A stretch of DNA of 64,000 nucleotides from Teredinibacter franksiae (GTDB lineage Bacteria; Pseudomonadota; Gammaproteobacteria; Pseudomonadales; Cellvibrionaceae). Below are positions 33,863-44,900 of the stretch, piece by piece. The first letter of the stretch is position 1. Each line of letters opens with the position of its first letter. The position numbers and the translations under genes were made by a program. The notes beneath the pieces are model-generated. The model saw only the letters and a list, made by a program, of their open reading frames with translations, was not told where the DNA came from and searched no databases. The DNA lies in assembly GCF_014218805.1 (NCBI RefSeq), contig NZ_JACJUV010000008.1, forward strand, positions 594,207 through 658,206, written 5' to 3'.

Positions 33863-34406
33863 AACTACTCTCCAATGTTTTCCATATTCTGCCTAAAGCC
33901 AAACGCTCAAGCTGCAGAATCAACTGTCGCGAAGCAATATGCGAGCCAATCAAATATTTTCCATTTATATCAACACGTTACCAATTCACAGAAAGCTTAT
34001 CACACGCCACCTGTAAACTTTGCCGACGCACTGCAGCAGTGCGTTTCTCGCACAGAGCCCGGCCGGTATTACTGTCATAGAGGAGGCGGCGCTTTTGCGG
34101 AATATTTTTAGCCGTTCACACTAAGCCGATACACGATAAACATTCAGATTGAATGTTTAATGAATGAGTTCAATTTACACTGCATTCTGGGTAATGCCCT
34201 TGAACGCAGAAGTGTGTACGGCCATCATAATGGTCGCCAACCGGCCAACATAGTTGACGTCGAATAGGCGTGACATAACTCGGTGTGCAAGAAGGTTTTA
34301 GTCTTTTTACGGACAGCTGTGCATGGGGAAACGAACGTGCCATACAGGACAATTACATCGCTGAACTATGTGGAATCGGCGAGCACGCGCTGAGTGTTGC
34401 GCACAA
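33863..34406. other. Intergenic, nothing recognised
   Basis: Between the PEP-CTERM-like gene and the rpoS terminator there are short open frames on both strands with Cys or His, but none has a family match or convincing start. Confidence 0.4.
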
Positions 34407-34440
34407 CAAAAAGCCCGCCGATTATCGCGGCAGGCTTTTA
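34407..34440 (-). terminator. Rho-independent terminator after rpoS
   Basis: On the minus strand AAAAGCC-T-GCCG pairs with CGGC-G-GGCTTTT across a short loop and is followed by a T run. It lies about 45 bp after the rpoS stop. Confidence 0.85.
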
Positions 34441-34484
34441 AGTTGGACGTTTAAGTTGGACTTTTGGAAAAAGTGAAAGACGCG

Positions 34485-35540
34485 TTACATTGCACCAAAC
34501 AATGCGGTTGCATCCAAACCTTGCTTCTCCAGAATATCGCGTAAACGACGTAGGGCTTCTACCTGAATTTGGCGAACACGCTCACGTGTTAAACCAATTT
34601 CACGCCCTACTTCTTCTAAGGTGCTTGTCTCATGACCGCGAAGGCCAAATCGGCGCGCAACCACTTCGCGCTGCTTCTCACTAAGTTCATCTAGCCAACC
34701 ATTGAGGCTGGTGCTTAAATCGCTGTCCTGCAGAAGTTCAACAGGGTCGGACACCTGCTGGTCAGGCACAGTATCAACCACGGTCTTTTCGGATGACGGG
34801 CCGATGGGCACATCCATGGAGGTAACACGCTCGTTTAACGCCAGCATACGCTCTACGTCTGCTACCGGCTTGTCGAGCAAGTTGGCTATTTCTTCAGGGG
34901 AAGGCTCATGATCAAGCTTCTGCGAAAGCTCACGGGCAGCTCGAAGGTATACATTCAACTCCTTCACAACATGAATCGGAAGGCGGATAGTCCGCGTCTG
35001 ATTCATAATGGCCCTTTCAATGGTCTGTCGAATCCACCACGTTGCATAAGTGGAAAAGCGGAACCCTCTCTCTGGGTCAAACTTCTCTACTGCTCGTATC
35101 AACCCGAGATTACCTTCTTCAATAAGGTCGAGCAACGCGAGACCACGGTTAACGTAGCGGCGGGATATTTTCACTACCAAGCGCAGGTTACTTTCTATCA
35201 TACGCTTGCGCGACGCTTCATCCCCTTTCAGGGCTTTGCGCGCAAAATACACTTCCTCTTCTGCACTTAGCAGTGGGGAGAAGCCAATTTCATTCAGATA
35301 AAGCTGAGTAGCATCAAGGTTACGCTGATAGGTATCGTCGACCTCTGTTGTGCTGCGAACGACTTTAGCCTTAGGTTTAGCCTTGGCTTTTGGTTTAGCT
35401 TTTGCTTTTGCGGATCGCTTGGCGGGGGCGCTGTCGTTTTCAGCAATGTCATCTAGACCGAAGGTGATATTTGGGTTGGAAAGTGCCTCTTGCTCTACTT
35501 CTGCATAAGACAAAACTGTATCGAGTTCTTGAACTGCCAT
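34485..35540 (-). CDS. rpoS: RNA polymerase sigma factor RpoS
   Basis: The 351-residue protein is the stationary-phase and general stress sigma factor. After a variable Lys/Ala/Pro-rich segment (about 38-62) come region 1.2 ([16 protein letters not shown]), region 2 with [40 protein letters not shown], region 3, and region 4 with [25 protein letters not shown]. An AGGAGTCAGG ribosome-binding site precedes ATG 35540. The [15 protein letters not shown] insertion is longer than in Pseudomonas RpoS and basic, which is unusual. Its position behind nlpD is classical; part of rpoS transcription normally starts inside nlpD. Confidence 0.95.
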   Translation of the reverse strand: MAVQELDTVLSYAEVEQEALSNPNITFGLDDIAENDSAPAKRSAKAKAKPKAKAKPKAKVVRSTTEVDDTYQRNLDATQLYLNEIGFSPLLSAEEEVYFARKALKGDEASRKRMIESNLRLVVKISRRYVNRGLALLDLIEEGNLGLIRAVEKFDPERGFRFSTYATWWIRQTIERAIMNQTRTIRLPIHVVKELNVYLRAARELSQKLDHEPSPEEIANLLDKPVADVERMLALNERVTSMDVPIGPSSEKTVVDTVPDQQVSDPVELLQDSDLSTSLNGWLDELSEKQREVVARRFGLRGHETSTLEEVGREIGLTRERVRQIQVEALRRLRDILEKQGLDATALFGAM

Positions 35541-35759
35541 GACCTGACTCCTGTTTACCGAGAATATCTAAGCGAACTCCGAGTTCGCATTATTAGCAGG
35601 TTGGGCGCTACCACTGCCCCCCTTCGGTTCTTATATTTCCCTTCGGAGAGTCTTTAAGAGACAAATCCGTAACCGGTTAACTAAATGTCGGCAGGATTAA
35701 TATTTCTTTAAGCTTTCTGAAGAAAATTTTAGTGCTTTATAATTAATACTGTTTTAGCA

Positions 35760-36605
35760 CTATTTACGGGGCAACAATGAGAGGGGATCGATCGGTTTAC
35801 CGTTATAGCGTATTTCAAAATGCAGCTTCACAGTGTCCGAACCGGAGGAGCCCATCTCGGCAATCTTGTCGCCAGCCTTTACCTTATCGCCCTCTTTGAC
35901 TATGAGTCGCCGATTGTGTGCATAGGCACTAAGGTACTTTTCACTGTGCTTGACGATGACTAACTTGCCGTAACCTCGCAAGCCACTGCCGGAATACACA
36001 ACACTCCCTGCAGCGGCTGTATACACAGGCTCCCCCAAATTACCCCGAATATCAATACCTTTGTTTAGCCCCCCGTTTGAGCTGAAAGTAGCAACTAGCT
36101 TTCCTTTTGCGGGCCACTGCCATTTATTGGGGGACGAAAGTGTAAAGTTTTGTGTTTCTTTACGCGCTACTACCGATTCTTTTTCCGAATGGCTGGGGGG
36201 GGCTAGGGGGGCCGCGGTTTTAGCGGAAGGCGTGGTTTTGGCGGTTTGATTAGGCCTGTTAGGCGCTTTTTTGAGCGAGAGCTTAGGGTCGAGACTTAAT
36301 TTCTGCCCAGGGAAGATATGATAGCTGGAATCCACGCCATTCAACTGCGCCAGCAATTTGTAGTTCAAATTGTAACGCCACGCAATCGAATAAAGAGTTT
36401 CCCCTTTTGCAACTATATGGAATGTAAGCTTCTCTCCGGGCGGCGGGCTACGGTCACTCACTTGTACCTTGGGGTCGTTGCTACCACAAGCCGTAATGAT
36501 AAAAATGACAGCGGTCCCAGTGATCAATATATTGATCGGTCTGACCAGCCCATATAAAGCGACAGCCAGTGGTTTCCAAATAATATGCGCCGTGTAGATG
36601 TACAT
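35760..36605 (-). CDS. nlpD: NlpD-like lipoprotein with LysM and M23 domains
   Basis: The 281-residue protein has a lipoprotein signal with lipobox ITAC near residue 40, a LysM domain (HIVAKGETLYSIAWRYNLNYKLLAQLNG, about 62-90) and a C-terminal M23/LytM domain (about 180-275) with GIDIRGNLGEPVYTAAAG and LHFEIRYNGKPIDP. The metal-binding HxxxD is replaced by NKGIDI, so it is degenerate like E. coli NlpD, which activates amidase AmiC rather than cutting peptidoglycan itself. It lies just upstream of rpoS, as in most gammaproteobacteria. The chosen start gives a long N-terminus; a later start is possible. Confidence 0.9.
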   Translation of the reverse strand: MYIYTAHIIWKPLAVALYGLVRPINILITGTAVIFIITACGSNDPKVQVSDRSPPPGEKLTFHIVAKGETLYSIAWRYNLNYKLLAQLNGVDSSYHIFPGQKLSLDPKLSLKKAPNRPNQTAKTTPSAKTAAPLAPPSHSEKESVVARKETQNFTLSSPNKWQWPAKGKLVATFSSNGGLNKGIDIRGNLGEPVYTAAAGSVVYSGSGLRGYGKLVIVKHSEKYLSAYAHNRRLIVKEGDKVKAGDKIAEMGSSGSDTVKLHFEIRYNGKPIDPLSLLPRK

Positions 36606-36749
36606 TTTCCAACCAACACTAGAAGATTTGGTGCTTAATACGAAAGTCTTATTAAAAATAGATCTATAGTCTTAGACCAACCTTTAAACAATTTAGCCCT
36701 TTATTCGAACTTAGGGATACGTAACCACATAAAAAATCGGGCGAATTAA

Positions 36750-37703
36750 CTAGTTAATTGAATAACGTTTAGATATTTTTTCAACTAAAAGGACTAAACC
36801 AAGCCCCACTAGCACAAGAATCAGTGCAGCAATGAGCTGTGGCTCCTGCCCCACCAGCGTCTCATACTGAGCAGGTGAAATATTTTTCTGAACAAGTGGT
36901 ATATGCTCGCCATGCCTATTGACAGCCGATTCCAGCGTTTGCTTCCAGGGCCAAGTTACATTCAATGAACCTATTAAAAAGCCTATAAGCGTCGCTAGGG
37001 TGGTTTGATGAAAGTTATGCAGTAACCATGAAAGAAAACGTGAAAACACCAGAAGCCCCGCTACGCAGCCCAACCCGAAGCTTGCCAGCGCGATTAAATC
37101 GAGATCGGTTATCGCCTGTAAAAATACCGGGTATAAACCGACCAAAAGTAGAATAAAGCTGCCGGAAATACCCGGCAGAATCATTGCGCATATCGCCACA
37201 AACCCGCCGAGGAAAAGTATCCACCAGGCTCCGGGCAGCTGCGCCGGGGAGGCCACCGATACACCGAAAACAAACGCTGCCCCCAGTAAGCAGGCCAAAA
37301 TTTGCCGCCAATGCCACTGTTTTTGGTGCTTGAGCAATAAAATAATAGAAGCCGCTATAAGGCCCGAGAAGAAAGCCCATACCAGTAGAGGGTAGTTATC
37401 AAGGCAATAACCAATTAACGATGCAAAGGTTTTCAGGCTTATCAGAATCCCGCCAAATACCGCAAGCAGGAAGCTTCCATTGATAAAACGCCATGCGCTG
37501 ACAAAACCTTCTTTAAATAACACGCCCACGGCAGCGGGGCCAATTTGTTTTAACGAGTGCAATAATTCGTCGTAAATACCGGTTATGAACGCAATGGTTC
37601 CGCCGGACACCCCTGGAACAACATCCGCGGCCCCCATGGCCATGCCCTTACCGAGTAATAATGCATAGTCGCGCACACCGCGCTTGCCTGAATTGGTATT
37701 CAT
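36750..37703 (-). CDS. DUF368 family membrane protein
   Basis: The 317-residue protein has about eight to nine transmembrane segments and the DUF368 hallmarks MGAADVVPGVSGGTIAFITGIYDELL and, repeated later, CAMILPGISGSFILLLVGLY. The paired PGxSG motifs suggest an internal inverted repeat. Members of this family have been linked to undecaprenyl phosphate (C55-P) translocation in some bacteria. It lies between nlpD and pcm on the same strand, a spot where E. coli has no such gene. Confidence 0.88.
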   Translation of the reverse strand: MNTNSGKRGVRDYALLLGKGMAMGAADVVPGVSGGTIAFITGIYDELLHSLKQIGPAAVGVLFKEGFVSAWRFINGSFLLAVFGGILISLKTFASLIGYCLDNYPLLVWAFFSGLIAASIILLLKHQKQWHWRQILACLLGAAFVFGVSVASPAQLPGAWWILFLGGFVAICAMILPGISGSFILLLVGLYPVFLQAITDLDLIALASFGLGCVAGLLVFSRFLSWLLHNFHQTTLATLIGFLIGSLNVTWPWKQTLESAVNRHGEHIPLVQKNISPAQYETLVGQEPQLIAALILVLVGLGLVLLVEKISKRYSIN

Positions 37704-37781
37704 AACGCCCCAGAAATGTAGTGTCTATTTTGTTTATATGTTCAGCGAATTGATTAACGCACCTTTGCAAACCGAAGTTCG

Positions 37782-38423
37782 TTAACGTGTGGTGCCTGCA
37801 ACCAAGGGAACGAAGCGCACCGGTTCAAGGCGCTGCGTTTTATATTCATCGGTATCTTCTATTCGGATTATCATTGTAAGGGTTTGGGTGTCGGCCCCTA
37901 CGGGGATCACCAATACACCGTTGGGTGCCAATTGCTTGAGCAGGCCTTCGGGCACTTCACGCGGCGCCGCCGTGGAAATAATGCCGTCAAAAAGTTGATC
38001 TTCGGGCCAACCTGCATGCCCATCGGCGTGCCGAAGGTGTACATTTCGCAACCTCAGCAGGCTCAACCTCTGCCGTGCCTTATCTTGGAGCGGCCTTATT
38101 CGCTCCACGCTCCAAACTTCATCAACAAGCTGAGCCAGTATGGCCGTTTGATACCCACAACCTGTTCCCACTTCGAGCACTCTCGAAAGTACACCGCCCG
38201 CGCCTAACAATATTTCCGTCATTCGCGCAACGATGTAGGGCTGGGAGATAGTTTGACCGTGACCTATGGGTAAAGCTGTGTCTTCGTAGGCTCTATGGGA
38301 GAGCGCTTCATCGAGGAAGATATGCCGCGGAGTATTGGCCATTACATCCAGCACTCGCTGGTTGCTTACACCTTGATCGACCAAGCGCTGGATAAGCCTG
38401 TCGCGGGTGCGCTGGGAGGTCAT
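37782..38423 (-). CDS. pcm: Protein-L-isoaspartate O-methyltransferase
   Basis: The start at 38423 ([10 protein letters not shown]) is chosen for GAAGGCG upstream and because Pseudomonas Pcm begins the same way; an in-frame start at 38453 exists. The product of 213 residues repairs isoaspartyl damage using SAM. Motifs are [16 protein letters not shown] (substrate region), [19 protein letters not shown] (SAM motif I), VWSVERI and [12 protein letters not shown]. It normally follows surE, which is absent here; instead 137 bp separate it from truD. Confidence 0.93.
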   Translation of the reverse strand: MTSQRTRDRLIQRLVDQGVSNQRVLDVMANTPRHIFLDEALSHRAYEDTALPIGHGQTISQPYIVARMTEILLGAGGVLSRVLEVGTGCGYQTAILAQLVDEVWSVERIRPLQDKARQRLSLLRLRNVHLRHADGHAGWPEDQLFDGIISTAAPREVPEGLLKQLAPNGVLVIPVGADTQTLTMIIRIEDTDEYKTQRLEPVRFVPLVAGTTR

Positions 38424-38560
38424 GCCCACGCCTTCTAAATTTATTGGATTCACACATTCTTCCGATTAAAACTGGTTTGTACTCGAGGTGGTTAAGCCCC
38501 CCCCGAAACGATAGCGCAAACAGGGGAAACTATACCACAGGCGCCACACCCCTCAGCCTG

Positions 38561-39583
38561 CTAACCCGACGGGGTATCTGACACCTCGGGCCCGGTAGAT
38601 TTATTGCTCAAAAACGCAATCTCCCTGAGTACAGAAGTGGCAAATGCACCCGGTGGAAGCCCAAACGCCAAGTTCAGCCCACCACCTTTCTGCTCCCAGC
38701 TAAATCCCACTGGCTTCAACACCAATGCTCGCCTTTCCTGCTGCAGACCAACGTGCTCCAGGCCCCGTAGCCATGCCGCTTTACCTTCCAATGCCTGCAT
38801 TTCAATCTGTGCCAGTGCATCGCTTACCTGCGATCGACCCCTGCCCCAAAGAGGGCCACTTGCGGAATCCGGGTCTTTATCCACTATTTGATCCCAACTG
38901 CCATTAGCTACCCTGCCAGCCAATACTCGATTGAAAAGATAAGATCTAGCGGCTGATTTGGCCATCACCTTTTTATTGCGGTTTCGTATCACCTCTCCCC
39001 GATCAAACCAGCGACTTGCCGAGTGCAGATTACTCTGGTTACGGCCGAACCGCTGTTCACCAAAATAATTAGGCACGCCCTGCTCAAGAATGCGGTTTAG
39101 GCGCAGGTCTAACCCAGCGAAACTGGCAACATGGCGCAGGGTAACCTGGAAAAAGTTCGCTTCATGCTGGCCTCGCCTTAGCTTTTTAGTGTGGCGCCCC
39201 GAAGTCAAAAGTTCTACCTGGGCTTCGGTGCCAGCAAAAAACGCCGCTAAACGGGCAGCATCTTCTTCGGGATCGGATTTAGGTAAATAAAGGCTAAACC
39301 ACTGACTGGTTTGCGCATGGCGGTCTTTCAGCCCACAAAAACCTACATCCATAGTTTTAATGCCGAAAAAGTTAGCCAGCTGTTCGGCAACCCATGCGGT
39401 ATTCTCCCCGCGCTTGCGAATTTGCAGCATTAAGTGCTCACCTTCGCCATCCGGCGTAAACCCGAGCTGCTCGTCTACAACAAAGTCTTCTGGTGAACAC
39501 CTGAAGTCCGCTGAAGTGTCTGGGGAGCCAAAGGCATAGGGGAACGCTATATCAAACGCCGGTATCGGATTATCTTCAGCCAT
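38561..39583 (-). CDS. truD: tRNA pseudouridine(13) synthase TruD
   Basis: The 340-residue enzyme makes pseudouridine 13 in tRNA-Glu and others. It has the TruD signature [17 protein letters not shown] near residues 80-96 with the catalytic Asp, [17 protein letters not shown] near 168-184 and the N-terminal PEDFVVDE. Its start overlaps the ispF stop by 8 bp, so they are translationally coupled. Confidence 0.95.
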   Translation of the reverse strand: MAEDNPIPAFDIAFPYAFGSPDTSADFRCSPEDFVVDEQLGFTPDGEGEHLMLQIRKRGENTAWVAEQLANFFGIKTMDVGFCGLKDRHAQTSQWFSLYLPKSDPEEDAARLAAFFAGTEAQVELLTSGRHTKKLRRGQHEANFFQVTLRHVASFAGLDLRLNRILEQGVPNYFGEQRFGRNQSNLHSASRWFDRGEVIRNRNKKVMAKSAARSYLFNRVLAGRVANGSWDQIVDKDPDSASGPLWGRGRSQVSDALAQIEMQALEGKAAWLRGLEHVGLQQERRALVLKPVGFSWEQKGGGLNLAFGLPPGAFATSVLREIAFLSNKSTGPEVSDTPSG

Positions 39584-40049
39584 TCAGTAGCACCACTGCC
39601 ATGGCCGAAATACCTTCGCCCCGGCCATTAAAGCCCAGCTTTTCAGTTGTGGTGGCTTTGACATTTATATGGCCAATATCTGTTTCTAGGTCCGCGGCAA
39701 TATTGGCCCGCATAGCGTTAATGTAGGGGGCCATTTTGGGTAGCTGTGCAACAATCGTCATATCGGCATTACCCAAACGATACCCTTCCGCCTTGAGCTT
39801 TGCGTACACCATACGCAATAGCGCACGGCTGTCGGCGTTTCTGTACTGAGCATCGTTATCGGGGAAATGGTGGCCAATATCACCCAATGCAGCAGCCCCC
39901 AACAAGCCATCGCACAGCGCGTGCAGCAATACATCACCATCTGAATGAGCAACAAGCCCTCGACTGTGGGGAATTACCTCGCCACCAATCACGATTTTGT
40001 CACCTTCACCAAAGGCATGGACATCAAAGCCCTGGCCTATTCTCACCAT
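39576..40049 (-). CDS. ispF: 2-C-methyl-D-erythritol 2,4-cyclodiphosphate synthase
   Basis: This 157-residue enzyme of the MEP isoprenoid pathway converts CDP-ME 2-phosphate to MEcPP. Visible are the zinc ligands in GFDVHAF (Asp and His), [30 protein letters not shown] and the C-terminal [15 protein letters not shown]. It is encoded directly after ispD with a one-base overlap (TAATG), as in many gammaproteobacteria. Confidence 0.97.
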   Translation of the reverse strand: MVRIGQGFDVHAFGEGDKIVIGGEVIPHSRGLVAHSDGDVLLHALCDGLLGAAALGDIGHHFPDNDAQYRNADSRALLRMVYAKLKAEGYRLGNADMTIVAQLPKMAPYINAMRANIAADLETDIGHINVKATTTEKLGFNGRGEGISAMAVVLLNG

Positions 40050-40771
40050 TACAGATCCCCAGTGCTCGCTTGGTTTTTTAAAATATATTCGGCCCAGCCC
40101 AGATCTTCTGGCAGGGTTACTTTAATGTTGTCGCGTCTGTCGGCCAGTATCCGTACTCTGCCCCCAACGGTCTCGATTGCCGACGATTCGTCGGTAACCG
40201 GCAATTGTTTTTCTCTGCAATATTCAAGTGCAGATTTGAGCTTGGTTAGCGTAAACAATTGCGGGGTATGCGCTTGCCACAGCCGCGAACGGTCCTCTGT
40301 TCCAGCGACAACGTTTGAATGGTTAACGCGCTTAAGCGTATCGGAAACCGGCGAAGCGAGAATGGCGCCACATTTTTCCGCCAATACGAGGTCAATCAGC
40401 ATTGTAATTTTTTCGAGCGTGACACACGGACGCGCGGCATCGTGAACCAGTACCCAGGCTTCACTCGCTTGACCGGCATACTCTTGGATAAATTTTAGCG
40501 CATTGAGTACTGAATCACTGCGCGCCTCGCCACCGAAACAGGTGTAGACCTTAGGGTGATTAACGAGCGTGGTTTGCTGCCAGTAGGTATCGGCTTTATT
40601 CAGCACAACAACGATGCCTTCGAGACGGTCTAACGCCAGCAGTTTTTGAAGGGTAATTTCAAGAACGGTTTCACCGCCCAGCGGCAGGTACTGTTTTGGT
40701 CGCTCGGCGCCCATTCGCGAGCCAATTCCGGCCGCCGGTACTACAGCCCAAATTTTATTATTCTGAGTCAC
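40049..40771 (-). CDS. ispD: 2-C-methyl-D-erythritol 4-phosphate cytidylyltransferase
   Basis: The 240-residue enzyme activates MEP with CTP, the step before IspE. The N-terminal nucleotide-binding signature is [24 protein letters not shown] (residues 10-33), followed by [11 protein letters not shown] and an [11 protein letters not shown] segment. It is the second gene of the ftsB-ispD-ispF-truD set on the minus strand, 36 bp after ftsB. Confidence 0.97.
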   Translation of the reverse strand: MTQNNKIWAVVPAAGIGSRMGAERPKQYLPLGGETVLEITLQKLLALDRLEGIVVVLNKADTYWQQTTLVNHPKVYTCFGGEARSDSVLNALKFIQEYAGQASEAWVLVHDAARPCVTLEKITMLIDLVLAEKCGAILASPVSDTLKRVNHSNVVAGTEDRSRLWQAHTPQLFTLTKLKSALEYCREKQLPVTDESSAIETVGGRVRILADRRDNIKVTLPEDLGWAEYILKNQASTGDL

Positions 40772-40807
40772 AGAGCGCTAACCGTTAAGAGAAATGGAGA
40801 CATCAAA

Positions 40808-41095
40808 TTACTCTTTTTCCTTCTGCTCATCGACAATCATGAAGAATGTTTCGCCCTCACGGATCATGCCCATCTCGCTTCTTGCGCGATCTTCAATGGC
40901 ATCATGGCCATTCTTCAGTGCATTTACTTCGGCAGCCAGTAACTTATTCCGCTCTTGCAGTCGATCATTTTCTGCTCGCTGCTTGGTTATCTCCTGCTTA
41001 AGTCGAACCACATTTGCCGTGCTACCCTCGCCAACCCACAAACGATACTGCAGTACTATAAGCAGCAGGATTAGAATGGGGGGCAGCCATTTCAT
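40808..41095 (-). CDS. ftsB: Cell division protein FtsB
   Basis: The 95-residue protein has a short cytoplasmic start, one transmembrane helix (about 4-20, LPPILILLLIVLQYRLWVG) and a periplasmic coiled coil (about 30-65) with the leucine-zipper heptads. IEDRARSEMGMIREGETFF ends the conserved region. FtsB forms the divisome FtsQLB complex that triggers septal synthesis. The usual neighbour eno is not next to it. Confidence 0.93.
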   Translation of the reverse strand: MKWLPPILILLLIVLQYRLWVGEGSTANVVRLKQEITKQRAENDRLQERNKLLAAEVNALKNGHDAIEDRARSEMGMIREGETFFMIVDEQKEKE

Positions 41096-41404
41096 GAAGT
41101 AGGGCCTTTTAACATGACTGTATAGCTTTCTGTTGGGGCTAAAGGGCAGGAGCCAGTTTTATGTTCTGCTGTGCTGTTTTCACTTGCTTGGCCTGCATAA
41201 CACACTAAAAACACCATCCACCCACCATTAGGTGCTAGCGGCAAGTGGTTTTAGGTGGATGTTAACAGGCCCTCACCAAAAGCGTGTATTCATTAGCCGG
41301 CAAAGTACCATATTTGGGCATAGGCCTCCAATTAAACACAAACAAACGAAACTCGCTTCTATCACCGTATAATAGCGATACCAACGCTAACGGATTGAGT
41401 CACC
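41096..41404. other. Intergenic between divergent ftsB and the LEA14-like gene
   Basis: It should contain the ftsB promoter (minus strand) and the promoter of the LEA14-like lipoprotein gene (plus strand). I see no other feature. Confidence 0.4.
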
Positions 41405-41857
41405 ATGAAAAAAATCACTTTCGGTCTGGTCATTATCTGGTTGCTTACCGGTTGTGCCGCTATGCAACTGGAGCAACCGCAAATATCCATTATAGGCTTT
41501 CGGCCGGTCAGCTCTTCGGGGCTAAACGCCATGTTCGAGCTCGATATTCGTATATCGAACCCCAACAGTATTACCCTGCCTATCGCGGGTATGAGTTATG
41601 AGTTTGCAGTAAACGATGCGGGCCTACTGAAGGGTGTGAGTAACGCGATAGACCCTATTCCACCTTATAGTAGTCAGGATATAAAACTGCAGCTAAGCGC
41701 CAACCTGCTCTCAGCGCCCAAGCTCTTATACAGCCTGTTAAAATCCCCAGGAGATTTTGTGCACTATTCGTTTACCACCAAAGTCGATCTACAGGGGCCA
41801 CTGCCCAGCTTTCGCCTAGTGGAAGATGGAAAAATTGCTATAGGTGGCAATCGCTAA
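41405..41857 (+). CDS. LEA14-like (WHy domain) lipoprotein
   Basis: The 150-residue protein has a lipoprotein signal (lipobox LLTGC) and a single WHy/LEA type 2 beta-sandwich: FELDIRISNPNSITLPIAGMSYEFAVND is the classical strand pattern (NPN between two strands). Bacterial relatives are small outer-membrane or periplasmic proteins linked to desiccation or envelope stress; the exact role is unknown. It precedes the large GH15-like gene on the same strand by about 135 bp. Confidence 0.85.
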   Translation: MKKITFGLVIIWLLTGCAAMQLEQPQISIIGFRPVSSSGLNAMFELDIRISNPNSITLPIAGMSYEFAVNDAGLLKGVSNAIDPIPPYSSQDIKLQLSANLLSAPKLLYSLLKSPGDFVHYSFTTKVDLQGPLPSFRLVEDGKIAIGGNR

Positions 41858-41993
41858 TTTCAACCAACCTTTTTACTGCCATACTTGGCCGATACCGCGT
41901 AGAAATACGTTGGGGAAAACAGCGCATAGCCCTTAAGGCACAAAAACGGCGTAACTTCCCCAGTACACAACAAGAGATAGCACCACACAGGTT

Positions 41994-44900
41994 ATGATAA
42001 ACACCACAACCAAACGCAACCTGGAGAAAATCTACCAGGAAATACAAGCCGTTATCCTTTCACGGCAAAGCCCAATTACCGGTTTACTGCCAGCGAGTAC
42101 TGCGGTCACCACACACGGCGACTATACCGATGCTTGGGTGCGCGATAACGTCTATTCAATTATAGCGCCCTGGGCCCTGTCGATGGCCTACCGCAACAAC
42201 GGCAACCGACAGCGCGCCGATGAACTCGAACAAGCGGTTATAAAGCTGATGAGGGGCTTGCTGCAATCAATGATGAGGCAGGCCGACAAGGTCGAATCCT
42301 TCAAGCACTCACTGAACCCCCTCGACGCACTCCACGCAAAGTACGACACGCATTCAGGCCTTACCGTTGTCGCCGATGATGCCTGGGGCCACCTGCAAAT
42401 TGATGCAACTTCTATATACCTACTTACGCTCGCACAAATGTCCCGTTCGGGCCTAAGGGTTATACGTACATTTGACGAAGTCGACTTCGTTCAGAACCTC
42501 ATCTATTACATCGCGAGCGCCTACCGCACGCCCGACTACGGTATTTGGGAGCGCGGCAATAAAATTAACAACGGTAAAACCGAAATCAATGCCAGCTCGC
42601 TTGGTATGGCAAAAGCCGCTCTGCAAGCGTTGGACGGCTTAAATTTATTTGGCCCGCAGGGAGCACCGCGAGCGCAGGTGCATACCGTACCCGACGCGCT
42701 ATCCATGGCCCGAACCAATCTGGCGGCTTTGCTACCGAGAGAGTCGTTATCCAAGGAAGTGGACAGCGCTATTCTCAGTATTATCGGGTTTCCTGCATTT
42801 GCCGTAAGTGATTCACGCTTGGTCACCAAAACGCGAGACGACATCCTTAAAAAACTCGGTGGTAACTATGGCCTTAAACGGTTTTTATGGGATGGCCACC
42901 AAACCTCAACTGAAGATCCATCACGGCTCTATTACGAGCACTCTGAACTAGCGGGTTTTGAGCATATTGAATCTGAGTGGCCATTATTTTTCTGTTACTT
43001 ATACATCAATGCACTCTTCGCCGAAAATGCCCAAACAGCCAGTCATTACCGTGAAAAAATTGAAGCGCTGATGGTGGAAAAAGACGGTATCAGGTTAATT
43101 CCAGAGCTCTACTTTGTAGCACCGGAAAACGTGGAAGCAGAAAAGCAAAACCCTCGCTCCCAGGCGCGTGAGCCCAACGAGAACTTGCCACTGGTGTGGG
43201 CACAAAGCCTCTACTACACCGCATTACTAATGGACGAGGGCTACATAGACTATTCAGACTTAGACCCCTGTGGTTTGCGCGGTACTACCACCCAATTTTC
43301 TCGCGCTCAGGTTGCATTAGTGGTATTGGCGGAAAATAAGCAAGTGAAAAAAATGCTCGCTGAAAATGGGGTTATCGCCGAAAACATTAAAGACATTATG
43401 CCGCTAAAGGTCATTTCCGCCCCTCACCTTGTAGACGCCTATGCCCAAGTTGGCGCTAACGACAAACTGAATTTAAGCGGGCGCCCCAAAAGGCGGCTAC
43501 TGAGCTTGGCCACGTCTCAAACCTACAATATAAATGAGCAACAATACCTGTGCCTATCCTGGATTCAGGGTGCTCAAGGCGACGACTACAGCCAACGAGA
43601 TGCCAGTCTAATGGCGAAGATGGTACGCAAAGAAATTTCCCATATTCGCAACCACTGGCTTAATTCCGAAGTGGCCGTTTTTACGTTTATGGTGAGCGAA
43701 GAAATTTGTACCGCTGGCGATGCAAAATCACTTTTTGACTGCCTTAAAAACTACCAGCTGCGCACCACCGATGAACATATTGGCTACGCATCTGCTAGCC
43801 TTGCATACCTTGCCTCCCGGGAAAACCATTTGCATATTCCCGACATGTGCATGACCCCTCTTACCCACCGCGAGAGAGCTACCGACGAAGTAATAAATTG
43901 GAATGAAGAGGTTAGCCCGTTATTCGCAGACTTTATTGGCAACCAGGAAAAGCTGGCGGCCCTCATTATCCATTTATATAACAACAAAAACTTAAGAACG
44001 CCCGCGTGTGACACAGATCATTCCATCACCTGGCGACATCTACTCGACACCCTTTACCAAAAAGCATTGGGGCAACAGCAATGGCTAGTTGCACGGCTGA
44101 TCTTTAGTCTCCTTGAACGTCAAAAACCTGATCTTGCCGACTACCTGTCGGTGCTTTCGGCAAGACATTTTTCAGTGAACGTTGGCGTTAACAAAGCGAA
44201 TGAATTTGGCCTTAACCCATCATTGTCGAGCAACCAAATCTTTGAAGTATTACGCGATGCCAGCCAGCATCCAATTGAACTCAGCCTATTACAGGAAGTT
44301 CTAGAGTTTATTGGTGTACTCCAACGAACGCGGCCCCAATTGTTTGAGGGGCTTCGCTCTATTCACTTACACCATTTGCTCCGGCTGTGTAGCGATATCA
44401 AGTCCAATGATGATCACCTGCAAACGGTAATGTCTGTGGCTAGCCTCAGCCCCAGCGAATTAATGGATAGAATTAACCGTATTCTCGAATCTCTCCATTC
44501 TCGGTTTACCGCCGATCTAAGCCACAGCTTAAGCACACTTTCATCAGAACAGCAGGAATTGGACGCCGCCGATACGGACTGGTTTGAATGGCGTTTTGAA
44601 AGAGGCTTAATGCTAGGGTTAAATAGAGATTTTTTGGAAAAGGTTTGGAAATCTTTAGCGCTAGCACCCCAAATTATTTTTGGCGATTCCCACAACCCAA
44701 AATGTGTGATTCAATCAAGCTTGGTCAGAAGTTCCATGACACCCGGTGAGGAAAATTTTGCGCGGCTGATAGACAACGCATTATCGCAAGTTCACCCACC
44801 CTATTTTAAAAGCGCACTCACAGAGGTGTTAACGGCTCTCACGGAATTCCATGAAGAGTTCCCAACGGTAAAATTTCAAGCGCCCATTAACCTCGAAACG

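Noticed and set aside
33875..34111. 78-residue open frame downstream of the PEP-CTERM-like gene
   Set aside because: It lies in the divergent promoter zone, has no clear start signal and shows no family.
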